Both the position numbers and the translations under genes were made by a program. This document shows, piece after piece, positions 10,054 to 19,189 of a stretch of DNA of 64,000 nucleotides. The stretch comes from Pseudothauera nasutitermitis. Its GTDB lineage: Bacteria > Pseudomonadota > Gammaproteobacteria > Burkholderiales > Rhodocyclaceae. Location: assembly GCF_004801295.1 (NCBI RefSeq), contig NZ_SSOC01000006.1:1-64000 (forward strand), read 5' to 3'. How positions within the stretch are numbered: position 1 is the first letter of the stretch; each line of letters opens with the position of its first letter. The notes below the pieces were generated by a model that searched no databases, was not told where the DNA came from, and saw only the letters and a list, made by a program, of their open reading frames with translations.

Positions 10054-11352
10054 TCAGGCCGGCTCTGCTGTCTGGCCGGGGCGTCCGAGCCAGAAGGCGA
10101 GGACGATCCAGATCAGCCCGGCGGCGGCATAGGCGACCGGCGCCACGAACACCGCCTGGGCCAGGGAGTGGGCGTCGGACAGGCGGCCGACGAGTTCGGG
10201 GCCGACGATGCCGGCGATGCCGGAGGTCAACACCACGGACAGCGCGGTCGCGCTGTTGCGCAGATAGGGCGGCACCGTCTCGACGATCAGCGTCGTCAGG
10301 GTGCCGGCGCTGAAGCCGAAGAGGGCGATCCCGGCCGCGATGGCGATCTGCGCGACCGTCAGATCGCGGCTGCCGTAGGCGATGGCGAAGGCCCCGGCGG
10401 CCAGCAGCGAGGTGGTCGCCAGAAAGGCGGGAAAGCCCCAGCGGAAAGGCCGCAGGAACAGGCTGGAGAAATAGCCGCCGAGCAGGCCCACCGGCAGGGT
10501 GTAGAGCAGGATCTGGGCGAGAAACCCGGAAGCCTGCTGGTTGCTCAGATCGAAGACGCGGTGCAGGTAGGCCGGAATCCAGATCTGCACCGACATGGCG
10601 GTGAAGAAGAACAGCAGCGCCAGCGAATGCAGGACGTAGCCCGGATAACGGAAAACGGCCAGGCTTTCGCGCACGCCGGGCCTGGCGCGGGCCGGCGCCT
10701 CGCCGGGCTGGATGTCGTCGAGCGCACCGATGGCCGGTTCCCGGACCCACAGCAGCAGGGCCGCGAGCAGCAGTCCGGGCAGCCCGGCGACGAAGAAGGC
10801 GGTCCGCCAGCCGTATTCGGCCGCCAGCCAGCCGCCGAGCGCCAGTGCGGCGGCGGTGCCGATCTTGTTTTTCAGCATGTACAGCGAGAACACCAGGTTG
10901 CGCCAGCGCGGACGGTAGAGGTCGGCCAGCCAACTCGGTGCGAGGGTGTTGTAGGCCGCTTCGCCGAAACCGGTGGCGACGCGCCAGAACAGCAGGCCGA
11001 GAAAGCCGGTGGCGAGGCCGGTGGCAATGGAGGACACGCTCCAGATGGCGACCCCGGTGAGCAATACGGCCTTGCGTCCGAAACGGTTGGCCAGGACGCC
11101 GAAGATTGGCGCGCCGAGGATGCCCGCCAGGGTAAACATCGAAGACAAACGCCCGATCTGCTCGTCGCTGAAACCGAATTCCGCTTTGATCGGCGTCAGC
11201 AGCGAGGCAATGATCATCGCGTCCAACACGCAGACGACGCCCAGCAGCCAGATCAGCGTCAGCGACGCATGGCTGTTGTGCTGCCAACGGGAAGGGCTTG
11301 GCAAAGGGGTGTCGAAAGAATCGGTGAGCGTGCTTTCCTGCGGGTTGGCCAT
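10054..11352 (-). CDS. MFS transporter (spinster-like)
   Basis: A 432-residue major facilitator with 12 predicted membrane segments. LWLLGVVCVLDAMIIASL-type first helix, ANRFGRKAVLLTG motif A after TM2, and GFGEAAYNTLAPSWLADLY after TM4 match the spinster-like/phthalate-permease-like MFS branch. ATG 11352 is preferred to an upstream start at 11454, which would run into the promoter. It lies 74 bases upstream of the TonB receptor gene in the same direction, so receptor and inner-membrane permease are probably an operon moving the same substrate across both membranes. Confidence 0.85.
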   Translation of the reverse strand: MANPQESTLTDSFDTPLPSPSRWQHNSHASLTLIWLLGVVCVLDAMIIASLLTPIKAEFGFSDEQIGRLSSMFTLAGILGAPIFGVLANRFGRKAVLLTGVAIWSVSSIATGLATGFLGLLFWRVATGFGEAAYNTLAPSWLADLYRPRWRNLVFSLYMLKNKIGTAAALALGGWLAAEYGWRTAFFVAGLPGLLLAALLLWVREPAIGALDDIQPGEAPARARPGVRESLAVFRYPGYVLHSLALLFFFTAMSVQIWIPAYLHRVFDLSNQQASGFLAQILLYTLPVGLLGGYFSSLFLRPFRWGFPAFLATTSLLAAGAFAIAYGSRDLTVAQIAIAAGIALFGFSAGTLTTLIVETVPPYLRNSATALSVVLTSGIAGIVGPELVGRLSDAHSLAQAVFVAPVAYAAAGLIWIVLAFWLGRPGQTAEPA

Positions 11353-11770
11353 GACTGTCTGCCTCGGATGATCGGGAGCGGAAATCCGAACGGCCTGGGG
11401 GCGTCCAGAAGGAGGCCTATTGTTCAATGCCGGGTGCAGGGGATCGAAGGACAATCCGTGTCACATATATACAAACATCTGATTAACTTAGATTTTTGAT
11501 TGCCTTGCCATAAACCTGCGGCTTGATTAGCTTTTTTTGGAAGCATCCGTCAGCCATGCAAAAGAGCCGCCCGGAGGGGGCGGGTGCACGCATGAACGTT
11601 CGGGCAAAGCCGCCGGATTCGCCGCTTTGCGGGGCCGGCCTTCAAGGTGCCTGATCCGCGTGATGCCCGGTCCGACGCGCGGCGAGATGATGACGGTGAT
11701 GGCCGCAAAGCCGTCCATCACCGCGCTGGCGGGCAACGATGAACGAAGTACAGGAAGAGCGAACCGATCC
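11353..11770. promoter_or_regulatory. divergent control region between MFS permease and AraC regulator
   Basis: This 418-base gap has an AT-rich core at about 11460-11510, the only such patch in the neighbourhood, and is the expected site of promoters for both the leftward receptor operon and the rightward regulator. The rightward frame is open from 11537, but its translation there is Gly/Arg-rich and unlike the regulator family. I see no clean -35/-10 pair or palindrome. Confidence 0.4.
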
Positions 11771-12871
11771 ATGGAACATCCAGCAGCGGACAATTCGTGC
11801 CAGCCTCGCAGTGCCAACCCCGCTTCCGGAGCGGCGCCGGGGAGGTACCAGATCGGCCTCTACGACCGTGAATTCACCCTGTTCCAGGTATCCGGCCTGC
11901 TGATGTCGGCAATGGAGCAAAGTGTTTCGTTCGAAGGGCTGCGACGGGAGATCGATATCGATCTGCAGCAGGGCAGTTGGCCGGCCGCGACCGTCTCCTA
12001 TGCCGAGATGCGGAGAATCTTCGAGCGTTTGTGGCTGACCGGAGATAAAGCGCAATCCCTGTTCAACCATGCCTCACGGATCAACTTTGCCAGTTTCGGT
12101 ATCGTCAGCCTGGCGGCGATGGCGCTGGACAGCAGCGAGAAGGGCATCCGCTTTTGCGCCAAGAATCTCCGTACCCCCTGGAATGCGGTCCCGGAGGCCA
12201 ATCGGAACGGCAGCATGAGCATGCTGCACATTCCCAAATTCTACGATCCGGAGTTGCGCGCGACGCTCGAGCATTTCCATTTCGTCAACTGCTTCGCGGT
12301 GTCCCGTTCCCGATCGCCTGGAATCCGGGTCGCTGATTCGGTGCGGTTTACACGCTCCTGCGGCATTTCCCGGTCGGCGCTGGAGGACTATTTCGGCTGT
12401 CCGGTTTTTTTCGACGAGGACATCGCACAAATCGATTTTTCCCGGCAGTGGCTCGACCGCCCCGTTCCGATCCTTGATCCTGGCTTGCGGACCAGGGTGA
12501 CGCAAATGTTCGAGGACGTTCTGGCCGAAGAGGCGCTGCGCGGGCAGAGCATCCTCCAGTTTCTGAGTACGCACCTAGACGAAATCAGATCGTCCGAAGA
12601 CATGGCGCGCCTGCTCGGCGTCAGCCGCCGTACGCTGGCTCGTCTCCTCGACCGGGAAGGGGTCAGCTATTCCATCCTGTCGCGTGAGGTGCGCCTGACC
12701 GCGGCCCGCCGCATGCTGCGGCACGGCGTGGGCACGGCGAGGATTGCCGAGAACCTCGGTTTTGCCGACGAACGCAGCTTCCGGCGGGCCTTCCGGACCT
12801 GGAGCGGGGTGAGTCCTTCCGAGTACCGGCGTTCCCAGGAGCGCTTTCCCGGGGGCCTGACACGGGCCTGA
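11771..12871 (+). CDS. AraC-family regulator (OruR/GliR-like, arabinose-binding-type sensor)
   Basis: A 366-residue regulator. The first two thirds resemble the ligand-binding domain of the long AraC proteins (HIPKFYDPELRATLEHFHF, SCGISRSALEDYFGCPVFF), and residues about 265-355 carry the DNA-binding domain with MARLLGVSRRTLARLLDREG and LGFADERSFRRAFRTWSGVSPSEYR. ATG 11771 is chosen because the upstream part of the frame is unlike the family; AGGA lies about 15 bases before it, slightly far. Divergent from the MFS/receptor operon and upstream of tonB, it most likely controls the uptake genes. Confidence 0.85.
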   Translation: MEHPAADNSCQPRSANPASGAAPGRYQIGLYDREFTLFQVSGLLMSAMEQSVSFEGLRREIDIDLQQGSWPAATVSYAEMRRIFERLWLTGDKAQSLFNHASRINFASFGIVSLAAMALDSSEKGIRFCAKNLRTPWNAVPEANRNGSMSMLHIPKFYDPELRATLEHFHFVNCFAVSRSRSPGIRVADSVRFTRSCGISRSALEDYFGCPVFFDEDIAQIDFSRQWLDRPVPILDPGLRTRVTQMFEDVLAEEALRGQSILQFLSTHLDEIRSSEDMARLLGVSRRTLARLLDREGVSYSILSREVRLTAARRMLRHGVGTARIAENLGFADERSFRRAFRTWSGVSPSEYRRSQERFPGGLTRA

Positions 12872-12960
12872 GCCGTCCGGTATTCCACCGGGAAAACCGA
12901 AGGCATGACTTGCTCGGCCGTTCGGCCCGATTCCGCAGACCTGCAAGGATCCATCGATTC

Positions 12961-13608
12961 ATGAGTTACGCCACCCAGCAACGCGACCCGCGCCGGCACC
13001 TGATCGGCATCGTGTTCGTGATCGTGCTGCACGTCATCGTTGTGTACGCACTGATCAACGGTCTTGGGCGCGAGGTGGTCGAGGTCTTCAAGGCGCCGCT
13101 GGACGTGCGCCTGATCGAAGAGCTCAAGCCGCCCCCGCTGCCGCCACCTCCCCCGCCATCCGAGATCAGGAAGATCGTCGCCCGCCCGCGCCCCGCTCCG
13201 CCGCCCCCGGCCTACGTCCCGCCGCCCGAGGTGGTGGTGGAAACCCCGGCCGAGCCTGCCCCGACGATCATCGTGACCCAAGCCGAACCGCCGCCCCCGG
13301 CGCCCCCCGCGCCGCCCGCCCCCGCCCAGCCGGTGGCCGCGGCCATCGGCGTGGCCTGCCCCAACCACCTCGCCATCCGCAGCAGCGTGCCCTACCCGCG
13401 CCAGGCCCTGCGCCGCAACCTCGCCGGCGACGTGCGGGTGGAGTTCGTCGTCGATACCAGCGGCGCCATCGGCAACGTGCGCATCCTCGAATCCAGCAAC
13501 CCGGTGTTCGACGACGCCGTGCTCGGCGCCGTGCGCCGGCTCAAGTGCGTCGGCCAGGGCCAGCCGGTGCGCGTCAGCGTGCCGTTCCGCTTCGCCCTGG
13601 ACGGCTGA
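12961..13608 (+). CDS. tonB: TonB energy-transducing protein
   Basis: A 215-residue TonB. One membrane helix (about residues 14-33), then a long Pro-rich periplasmic spacer (residues 55-140), then the TonB C-terminal domain with VPYPRQALRRNLAGDVRVEF and the closing PFRFALDG. It couples the inner-membrane proton gradient, through ExbB and ExbD, to outer-membrane receptors. ATG 12961 precedes the membrane helix directly. It heads a tonB-exbB-exbD-exbD operon next to a TonB-dependent receptor, so it may be dedicated to that receptor. The YP motif of the family is seen as VPYPRQA. Confidence 0.92.
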   Translation: MSYATQQRDPRRHLIGIVFVIVLHVIVVYALINGLGREVVEVFKAPLDVRLIEELKPPPLPPPPPPSEIRKIVARPRPAPPPPAYVPPPEVVVETPAEPAPTIIVTQAEPPPPAPPAPPAPAQPVAAAIGVACPNHLAIRSSVPYPRQALRRNLAGDVRVEFVVDTSGAIGNVRILESSNPVFDDAVLGAVRRLKCVGQGQPVRVSVPFRFALDG

Positions 13609-13651
13609 CGGACCCCGACCATTTTCAGACCCCAGCAAGATGGAGAACCCC

Positions 13652-14521
13652 ATGACCCGCCCATCCAACGCGCGCCTGCTGCGCGCCTATCTCACCGCAT
13701 CGCTCCTCGCGCTGTCCGTGGCAGGCACCCCGGCAGCGTGGGCGCAAGACACGTCCGCGCCCGAGGCTGCCCCGGCCAGCACCGCCCCGGACCCGGCTCC
13801 GCCCAGCCCGCAGCCCCCTGCAGCGGAAAAGGTCCTCAACCCCTACGGCCTGGAAGCGCTGTGGGCGCAGGGCGACGCGGTCGCCAAGGGCACCCTGCTG
13901 ATCCTGGTATTGATGTCGGCGGCCACCTGGTACGTGATCGTCACCAAGCTGTACGAGCAGCACAAGCTGCGCCGCCACGCGCGCGAGGCCAGGGAGAAGT
14001 TCTGGACCGCCGGCGGCGTGCAGCAGGCCACCGAGGCGCTCAACCCGCACGGCGCCTTCCGCTTCATCGCCCAGTCCGGCCTGGAAGCCAAGGAACACCA
14101 CACCGGGCTGCTGGAGCACATCGACCTGAACACCTGGGTGGGCCAGTCCATCCAGCGCGCCATCGAGAACGTGCAAAGCCGCCTGCAGGATGGCCTGGCG
14201 CTGCTCGCCACGGTGGGCTCCACTGCCCCCTTCATCGGCCTCTTCGGTACCGTGTGGGGCATCTACCACGCGCTCACGGCCATCGGCATCGCCGGCCAGG
14301 CCAGCATCGACAAGGTGGCCGGCCCGGTGGGCGAGGCGCTGATCATGACCGCCATCGGCCTGGCCGTGGCCGTGCCCGCGGTGCTCGGCTACAACTGGCT
14401 GGTACGGCGCAACAAGGCTTCGCTCGACGAGGTGCGTGCCTTCGGCGTGGATCTGCACGCGGTGCTGCTGGGCGGGGGCAACGCGCGCACCGCGGCGGCG
14501 GCCGCGCAGGAGGCGCACTGA
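13652..14521 (+). CDS. exbB: ExbB biopolymer transport protein (MotA/TolQ/ExbB)
   Basis: A 289-residue ExbB. A cleavable-looking signal sequence (residues 1-30, ending AAWAQ) and a Pro/Ala-rich segment precede three membrane segments; LATVGSTAPFIGLFGTVWGIYHAL near residue 185 is the MotA/TolQ/ExbB signature. The N-terminal extension is typical of one ExbB subtype. ATG 13652 follows GGAGA; a start four codons earlier is possible. The stop TGA overlaps the exbD ATG, so translation is coupled. Forms the pentameric channel of the TonB motor. Confidence 0.92.
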   Translation: MTRPSNARLLRAYLTASLLALSVAGTPAAWAQDTSAPEAAPASTAPDPAPPSPQPPAAEKVLNPYGLEALWAQGDAVAKGTLLILVLMSAATWYVIVTKLYEQHKLRRHAREAREKFWTAGGVQQATEALNPHGAFRFIAQSGLEAKEHHTGLLEHIDLNTWVGQSIQRAIENVQSRLQDGLALLATVGSTAPFIGLFGTVWGIYHALTAIGIAGQASIDKVAGPVGEALIMTAIGLAVAVPAVLGYNWLVRRNKASLDEVRAFGVDLHAVLLGGGNARTAAAAAQEAH

Positions 14522-14943
14522 TGGGCATGCAGGTGGGGGCTGCACAGGAAGAAGACGAAGCCATCTCGGCAATCAACACCACGCCGCTGGTGGATGTGAT
14601 GCTGGTGCTGCTGATCATCTTCCTGATCACCATCCCGGTGGCCATCCATACGGTGCCGGTGGAGTTGCCGCGGGAGAGCAACCAGCCGCGCGAAACCAAA
14701 CCGGAAAACATCAATCTCTCGGTCACCCGCGAGGGCACGGTGTTCTGGAACCAGGAGGCGATCGCAGGCGAGGCGCTGGTCGAGCGCCTGAAGACGGTGG
14801 CCGTGCTGCAGCCCCAGCCCGAGGTGCAGATCCGCGGCGACGGCGCCGCGCCCTACGAGCACGTGGGGCGGGTGGTGCTGGCCTGCCAGCGCGCGGGGAT
14901 CCTCAAGATCGGCTTCATCACCGAACCGCCGCCGCGCGGCTGA
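14521..14943 (+). CDS. exbD: ExbD biopolymer transport protein, copy 1
   Basis: A 140-residue ExbD/TolR protein. A cytoplasmic tail with AINTTPLVDVMLVLLIIFL places the conserved membrane Asp in the single helix, which carries protons in the ExbBD motor, and a small periplasmic domain follows. The start codon overlaps the exbB stop (TGATG). It is followed 11 bases later by a second exbD, a tandem arrangement also known in other TonB systems such as those of Xanthomonas. Confidence 0.9.
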   Translation: MGMQVGAAQEEDEAISAINTTPLVDVMLVLLIIFLITIPVAIHTVPVELPRESNQPRETKPENINLSVTREGTVFWNQEAIAGEALVERLKTVAVLQPQPEVQIRGDGAAPYEHVGRVVLACQRAGILKIGFITEPPPRG

Positions 14944-14954
14944 CGAGGGCACCC

Positions 14955-15380
14955 ATGGGAATGAACCTGCAAGGCCCTTCGCCGGCCGGCGAGCCGGAGG
15001 TGATGATGGACATCAACACCACGCCGCTGATCGACGTGATGCTGGTGCTGCTGATCATGCTGATCGTCACCATCCCGATCCAGCTGCATTCGGTGGCGCT
15101 GAACCTGCCGCAGGGCAACCCGCCGCCGGTGGTGGAGCCGGAGGTGGTGCGCCTGCACATCGAGGGCGACGGTACCATCCTGTGGAACGGTGAGACGCTG
15201 GCCGGCCTGCCCGGGCTCGAAGCCCGCCTGGCCGCCGCCGCGGCCCAGGCCATCCAGCCCGAACTGCACATCCGCCCCGATGCCGCCGTCGCCTACCAGG
15301 TGGTCGTCTCGGTCATGGCCGCCGTCCAGCGCAACCGCCTCAACAGAATCGGACTCCTCGGCAACGAGCAGTTCCTGTGA
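14955..15380 (+). CDS. exbD: ExbD biopolymer transport protein, copy 2
   Basis: A 141-residue ExbD paralogue with DINTTPLIDVMLVLLIMLI, again with the proton-carrying Asp in the membrane helix. The periplasmic part differs clearly from copy 1, so this is an old paralogue rather than a recent duplication. Two different ExbD subunits may give a mixed dimer in the motor or serve different TonB complexes. Last gene of the tonB operon; its stop lies 17 bases before the end of the convergent ABM gene. Confidence 0.9.
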   Translation: MGMNLQGPSPAGEPEVMMDINTTPLIDVMLVLLIMLIVTIPIQLHSVALNLPQGNPPPVVEPEVVRLHIEGDGTILWNGETLAGLPGLEARLAAAAAQAIQPELHIRPDAAVAYQVVVSVMAAVQRNRLNRIGLLGNEQFL

Positions 15381-15397
15381 GGCCTGTGCCGATGGCC

Positions 15398-15703
15398 CTA
15401 TAACACCGCTTCGAACAGCTCCAGGCTGGGCGGCCCCAGGTAGATCTCGCGCGGGCTCTTGCCCGCGTTGGCGTGCGCCAGGCGGAAGGCCTCGGAGCGC
15501 GTCCAGGCCTCGAAGGCCTCGGTGGATGTCCACTCCGTATGCGAGGCGAACAAGGTGTATTCCTCGGTCTGCGGGCCTTGCAGCAGATGGAAGCGCACGA
15601 AGCCCGGCACCTGGTCGAGGTAGCTTTCGCGCTGGCGCCAGTGTTCGATGAAGGTCTGCTCGTGGCCGCGCAGGATTTTGAAGCGGTTCATGGCCAGAAA
15701 CAT
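15398..15703 (-). CDS. antibiotic biosynthesis monooxygenase family protein, haem-monooxygenase-like
   Basis: A 101-residue ABM-fold protein. NRFKILRGHEQTFIEHWRQR and PGFVRFHLLQG, then SHTEWTSTEAFEAWTRSEAF with the conserved Trp and a possible haem-ligand His (LAHANAG) match the HmoA/IsdG-like group that opens haem. Being convergent with and abutting a tonB-exbBDD operon supports a role in haem or iron use. Other ABM proteins act on quinones or polyketides, so haem degradation is a likely but unproven reading. ATG 15703 is chosen since earlier starts add no family sequence. Confidence 0.7.
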   Translation of the reverse strand: MFLAMNRFKILRGHEQTFIEHWRQRESYLDQVPGFVRFHLLQGPQTEEYTLFASHTEWTSTEAFEAWTRSEAFRLAHANAGKSPREIYLGPPSLELFEAVL

Positions 15704-15778
15704 GGTGGCTTCTCCACAACGATACGGGGTGCCTGCCATGGTACGCCGCCCGCGCCGTGCGTGGCGGGTGGAGCAGTC

Positions 15779-17002
15779 TCAGTCCAGTGCCGGACGCAGG
15801 CGGCGCAGCCATAATGCGGTGAGCAGGGCCAGCACGGTGCAGCCCGTCAGCATCGCCACCAGGCCCGCCCAGCCACCCGCGCTCCACGCCAGCCCGCCCA
15901 GCGCGCCCAGCACGCTGCTGCCGAAATAGTAGCTGCACAGGTACAGCGCCGAGCCCAGTGCCCGGCGCTCCTGTGCGCGCCGGCCGACCCAGCCGCTGGC
16001 GGCGGTGTGTACGGCGAAGTAGGCGAAGGTGAAGATGCCCACCCCGATGATGACCACCGGCAGCGCTTCGAACAGGGTCAGCAGCAGCCCCGCGGCCATC
16101 AGCGGCATCAGGCTCCACAGCACGTTGCGCCGGCCGATGCGGTCGGCCAGGCGGCCGGCCCAGGTGGACGCCAGCGTGCCCAGCAGATAGAGCAGGAACA
16201 CCGCGCCCACCGCGCTCTGGCTGAGCAGGTAGGGCGCCTCCTGCAGGCGGAAGCCGAGGTAGTTGTACAGGCCGACGAAGGCGCCCATGATCAGGAAGGC
16301 CACGGTGAACAGCCAGGGCAGGCCGGGGTCGCGGTAGATGCTCAGCACGTCGGCGAACACCCGGCGCGGCGTGGCCGGGCGGGCGCGGAAGTTGCGCGAG
16401 GCCGGCAGCCAGCGCCAGAACGCCAGCGCGGCGACGGCGCCCAGCACGCCCAGCAGACCCAGTGCGATGCGCCAGGAAAAGAAGTCGGTGAGCAGCGCGG
16501 CGATGAAGCGCCCGCTCATGCCGCCCAGTGCATTGCCGGCGATGTACAGGCCCATCGCGCGGCCCTGCGCGGACGGGGAGATTTCCTCGCCCAGCCAGGC
16601 CATCGCGGCGGCCGGCAGCCCGGCCAGCGCCAGGCCGAGCAATGCGCGGAGCACCAGCAACTGGTCGAAGCCGACGACGAAAGCCGAGGCCAGCGCGCAC
16701 AGCGCGGCCAGCGCCAGCGCGGTGTTCATGACGCGGGCGCGGCCATAGCGGTCGGACAGGATGCTGGCCGGGATCAGCGCGGCGGCCAGCGCGCCGGTGC
16801 CCAGCGACACGGTCAGGCTGGCGCGTGCCGGGCCGACGCCGAATTCGCTGGACAGCAGCGGCAGGATCGGCTGCGTGCCGTAGAGCATCGCGAAGGTGGC
16901 GAAGCCGCCGATGAACAGCGCCACGTTGGCGCGCTGGTAGGCGGGGGTGCCGGCTTCGAGCGGGGCCGGTTCGGCGCTTGGGGCGGGGGGGACGGGGGAC
17001 AT
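15779..17002 (-). CDS. MFS transporter (YnfM-like)
   Basis: A 407-residue major facilitator, 12 membrane segments. FATFAMLYGTQPILPLLSSEF in TM1 and LSDRYGRARVMN motif A match the YnfM/YdhP-type drug:H+ antiporter group, often induced by acid or aromatic compounds. It is divergent from a LysR regulator 70 bases away, which very probably controls it. The start ATG 17002 is followed by a short Pro-rich cytoplasmic tail. Confidence 0.85.
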   Translation of the reverse strand: MSPVPPAPSAEPAPLEAGTPAYQRANVALFIGGFATFAMLYGTQPILPLLSSEFGVGPARASLTVSLGTGALAAALIPASILSDRYGRARVMNTALALAALCALASAFVVGFDQLLVLRALLGLALAGLPAAAMAWLGEEISPSAQGRAMGLYIAGNALGGMSGRFIAALLTDFFSWRIALGLLGVLGAVAALAFWRWLPASRNFRARPATPRRVFADVLSIYRDPGLPWLFTVAFLIMGAFVGLYNYLGFRLQEAPYLLSQSAVGAVFLLYLLGTLASTWAGRLADRIGRRNVLWSLMPLMAAGLLLTLFEALPVVIIGVGIFTFAYFAVHTAASGWVGRRAQERRALGSALYLCSYYFGSSVLGALGGLAWSAGGWAGLVAMLTGCTVLALLTALWLRRLRPALD

Positions 17003-17037
17003 GGCGCGATGCTATTTGCCGCCGATGCGTCAGTCCA

Positions 17038-17074
17038 ATATATTCGAATCGATCCATTGATACGTTGAATATAT
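17038..17074. promoter_or_regulatory. inverted repeat operator candidate, LysR/MFS intergenic
   Basis: ATATATTC (17038-17045) and GAATATAT (17067-17074) form a perfect 8-bp inverted repeat in the 70-base gap between the divergent genes. The right arm overlaps the LysR start codon, a position suited to autoregulation. It is the only AT-rich patch in the area and probably also holds promoter elements. Confidence 0.45.
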
Positions 17075-17984
17075 GGAATTGCGCCACCTGCGTTACTTCG
17101 TCGCCGTCGCCGAAACGCTCAGCTTCACGCGCGCGGCGGAACGCCTGCACATCGCCCAGCCGCCGCTGTCCATGCAGATCCGTGATCTGGAGGAGGAACT
17201 GGGCGCGCGCCTGTTCGAGCGCGGACGGCGCAAGGTGGCGCTGACCGAGGCCGGTGCGCGTTTTCTGGAGCATGCGCGGGCCATCCTGGCGCGCGCCGCG
17301 CATGCTGCCGACGAGGCGCGCCGCGCGGCGGCGGGGGAGTTGGGCGAACTGCGCATCGGCATCACCTCCTCGCTGCCGTATACCGAGATGCTGCCGGACC
17401 TGCTGGCGAGCTTCCGCCGGCGTTATCCGCAGGTGCGTCTGCAACTGCGCGAGTTGTTCACCACCGCGCAATTCCAGGCGCTGGCGGCCGGCGAGCTGGA
17501 TATTGGTCTGGTGCGCGTGGAAGCCGGCGCGGCGCCGTCCGGCATCGAATTGCGCGAGATCGGCCGCGATCCGCTCAATCTGGTCGTGCCGGCCACCCAT
17601 CGGCTGGCGCGCCGCGCGGCGGTGGGCTTCGCCGAACTGACGGAAGAGGAATTCGTCACCTTCCCGCCGGGCACCGGTACCGGCCTGCCGGACAAGCTGC
17701 GCCAACTCGCGCTGGCGGCCGGTTTCGAGCCGCGCATCGTGCAGACCGCGCGCGAGGCCACCACGCAGATCGGCCTGGTGGCCGCCGGCCTGGGGCTGGC
17801 GATGCTGCCCGCGCCGCTGGCCTGCGTACGCGTGCCGCGCGTGCGCTATCTGCCGTTGAGCGATGCGGGGGCGGATTTCCCGCTCGCGCTGGCCTGGCGC
17901 GCGCCGGCACCGGAGCCGGTGGGCGTGCGCTTTCTGGAGGTGGTGGAGGCGGTGCGCGCGGCGCGCAATGCGGTTCAGGGATAG
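17073..17984 (+). CDS. LysR-family transcriptional regulator
   Basis: A 303-residue regulator. Residues 1-60 are the winged HTH (LSFTRAAERLHIAQPPLSMQ) and residues 90-300 the effector-binding domain of periplasmic-binding fold. The N-terminal MELRHLRYFVAVAET is typical of BenM/CatM/CynR-like members that sense aromatic acids. It is divergent from the YnfM-like MFS gene, the usual target arrangement. The last 10 bases overlap the end of the convergent namZ-like gene. Confidence 0.9.
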   Translation: MELRHLRYFVAVAETLSFTRAAERLHIAQPPLSMQIRDLEEELGARLFERGRRKVALTEAGARFLEHARAILARAAHAADEARRAAAGELGELRIGITSSLPYTEMLPDLLASFRRRYPQVRLQLRELFTTAQFQALAAGELDIGLVRVEAGAAPSGIELREIGRDPLNLVVPATHRLARRAAVGFAELTEEEFVTFPPGTGTGLPDKLRQLALAAGFEPRIVQTAREATTQIGLVAAGLGLAMLPAPLACVRVPRVRYLPLSDAGADFPLALAWRAPAPEPVGVRFLEVVEAVRAARNAVQG

Positions 17985-19189
17985 CGCCGGTACGGTGCGC
18001 TGCTTTCCAGCCAGGCCGCTTCATCGGCGGCGGCCAGCGCATCCAGGTCGCCGGGTTCGGCAGCCGGATCGTCCACCCATTCGCGCAGCAACGGCGAGCC
18101 GTTGATCAGGTCGATGGCCAGGCGGTCGAATTCGTATTCGTAGGGGAAGTCGCGCCACAGCGGATAGTCCGGGCGCAGGCGGCGCAGGGCCTTGAAGGCC
18201 AGCGCCTGCAGGCGCCAGGGGCGGAAGGCGTGGTGGGCGTAGGCGCCGTCTTCCACGTGGAACTGCAGGCCGCTGCACAACTGGCCGGCGTGTTTGTGGA
18301 AGGTGGGTTCGAACCAGCATTCGCGCGGTCGGCAGCCGGCCAGCCAGGCGGGGGCGAGCGCCTGCATTTCGGCGAGCAGCGCGCGTGCATCCAGGTCGGG
18401 GGCGCCGAACAGTTCCAGCGGGCGGGTGGTGCCGCGCCCTTCGGAGAGCGTGGTGCCTTCCAGCATCACCGTGCCGGCGTAGCAGCGCGCCATGGAGAGG
18501 TTCGGGGCGTTGGGGCTGGGGTTGATCCAGGCGCGCTCATTCAGCGGCCAGCCATGGCCGGGCGCGGCGTCCGGCTGCCAGCCGAGCATGTCGATGACCT
18601 GCAGGTCCACGTCCAGTTGCAGCGTGCCGACGAACCAGTGCGCCAGTTCGCCCATGGTCAGGCCGTGGCGCATGGGCAGCGGCCCGGCGCCGACGAAGCT
18701 TTCCCAGCCGGGGCGCAGCAGGGTGCCTTCCACCGGCCGCCCGGCGGGGTTGGGGCGGTCCAGTACCCACACGCTCTGGCCGCGCGCGGCGGCGGCTTCG
18801 AGCACGTAGCGCAGCGTGGTGATGAAGGTGTAGATGCGGCAGCCGAGGTCCTGCAGGTCCACCAGTAGCACGTCGAAGGTATCGAGCATGGCCGCCGTGG
18901 GGCGGCGCACCTCGCCGTACAGGCTGAATACCGGAATGCCGTGCACCGGGTCGCGGTAGTCGGGCGATTCCATCATGTTGTCCTGCTTGTCGCCGCGCAG
19001 GCCGTGCTGCGGGCCGAAGGCGGCGGTGAGCCGCAGGTCGGGCAGTGCGGCCAGGGCGTCGAGGGCGTGCTGCAGCGTGGCGGTGACCGAGGCCGGATGG
19101 GCGAGCAGGGCGACGCGGCGGCCGGCCAGCGGGCGGCGCAGGGCGGGCTCGGCGAGCAGGCGGTCGAGGCCGAACAGGGTAGGGGTCAT
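17975..19189 (-). CDS. exo-beta-N-acetylmuramidase NamZ-like (DUF1343)
   Basis: A 404-residue DUF1343 protein. FGPQHGLRGDKQDNM, VDLQDLGCRIYTFI, DRPNPAGR and EGTTLSEGRGTTRP are the conserved blocks of the family, in which NamZ enzymes release terminal MurNAc from muropeptides. No signal peptide is visible after ATG 19189, which suggests cytoplasmic recycling of peptidoglycan fragments rather than secretion; some relatives are secreted. Its start overlaps the stop of the DOMON-like gene (ATGA), so the two are translationally coupled. The long open frame upstream is antisense. Confidence 0.85.
   Translation of the reverse strand: MTPTLFGLDRLLAEPALRRPLAGRRVALLAHPASVTATLQHALDALAALPDLRLTAAFGPQHGLRGDKQDNMMESPDYRDPVHGIPVFSLYGEVRRPTAAMLDTFDVLLVDLQDLGCRIYTFITTLRYVLEAAAARGQSVWVLDRPNPAGRPVEGTLLRPGWESFVGAGPLPMRHGLTMGELAHWFVGTLQLDVDLQVIDMLGWQPDAAPGHGWPLNERAWINPSPNAPNLSMARCYAGTVMLEGTTLSEGRGTTRPLELFGAPDLDARALLAEMQALAPAWLAGCRPRECWFEPTFHKHAGQLCSGLQFHVEDGAYAHHAFRPWRLQALAFKALRRLRPDYPLWRDFPYEYEFDRLAIDLINGSPLLREWVDDPAAEPGDLDALAAADEAAWLESSAPYRRYP

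Noticed and set aside
10054-11499. Overlapping long plus- and minus-strand frames around the MFS gene
   Set aside because: Only the MFS translation shows membrane segments and family motifs.
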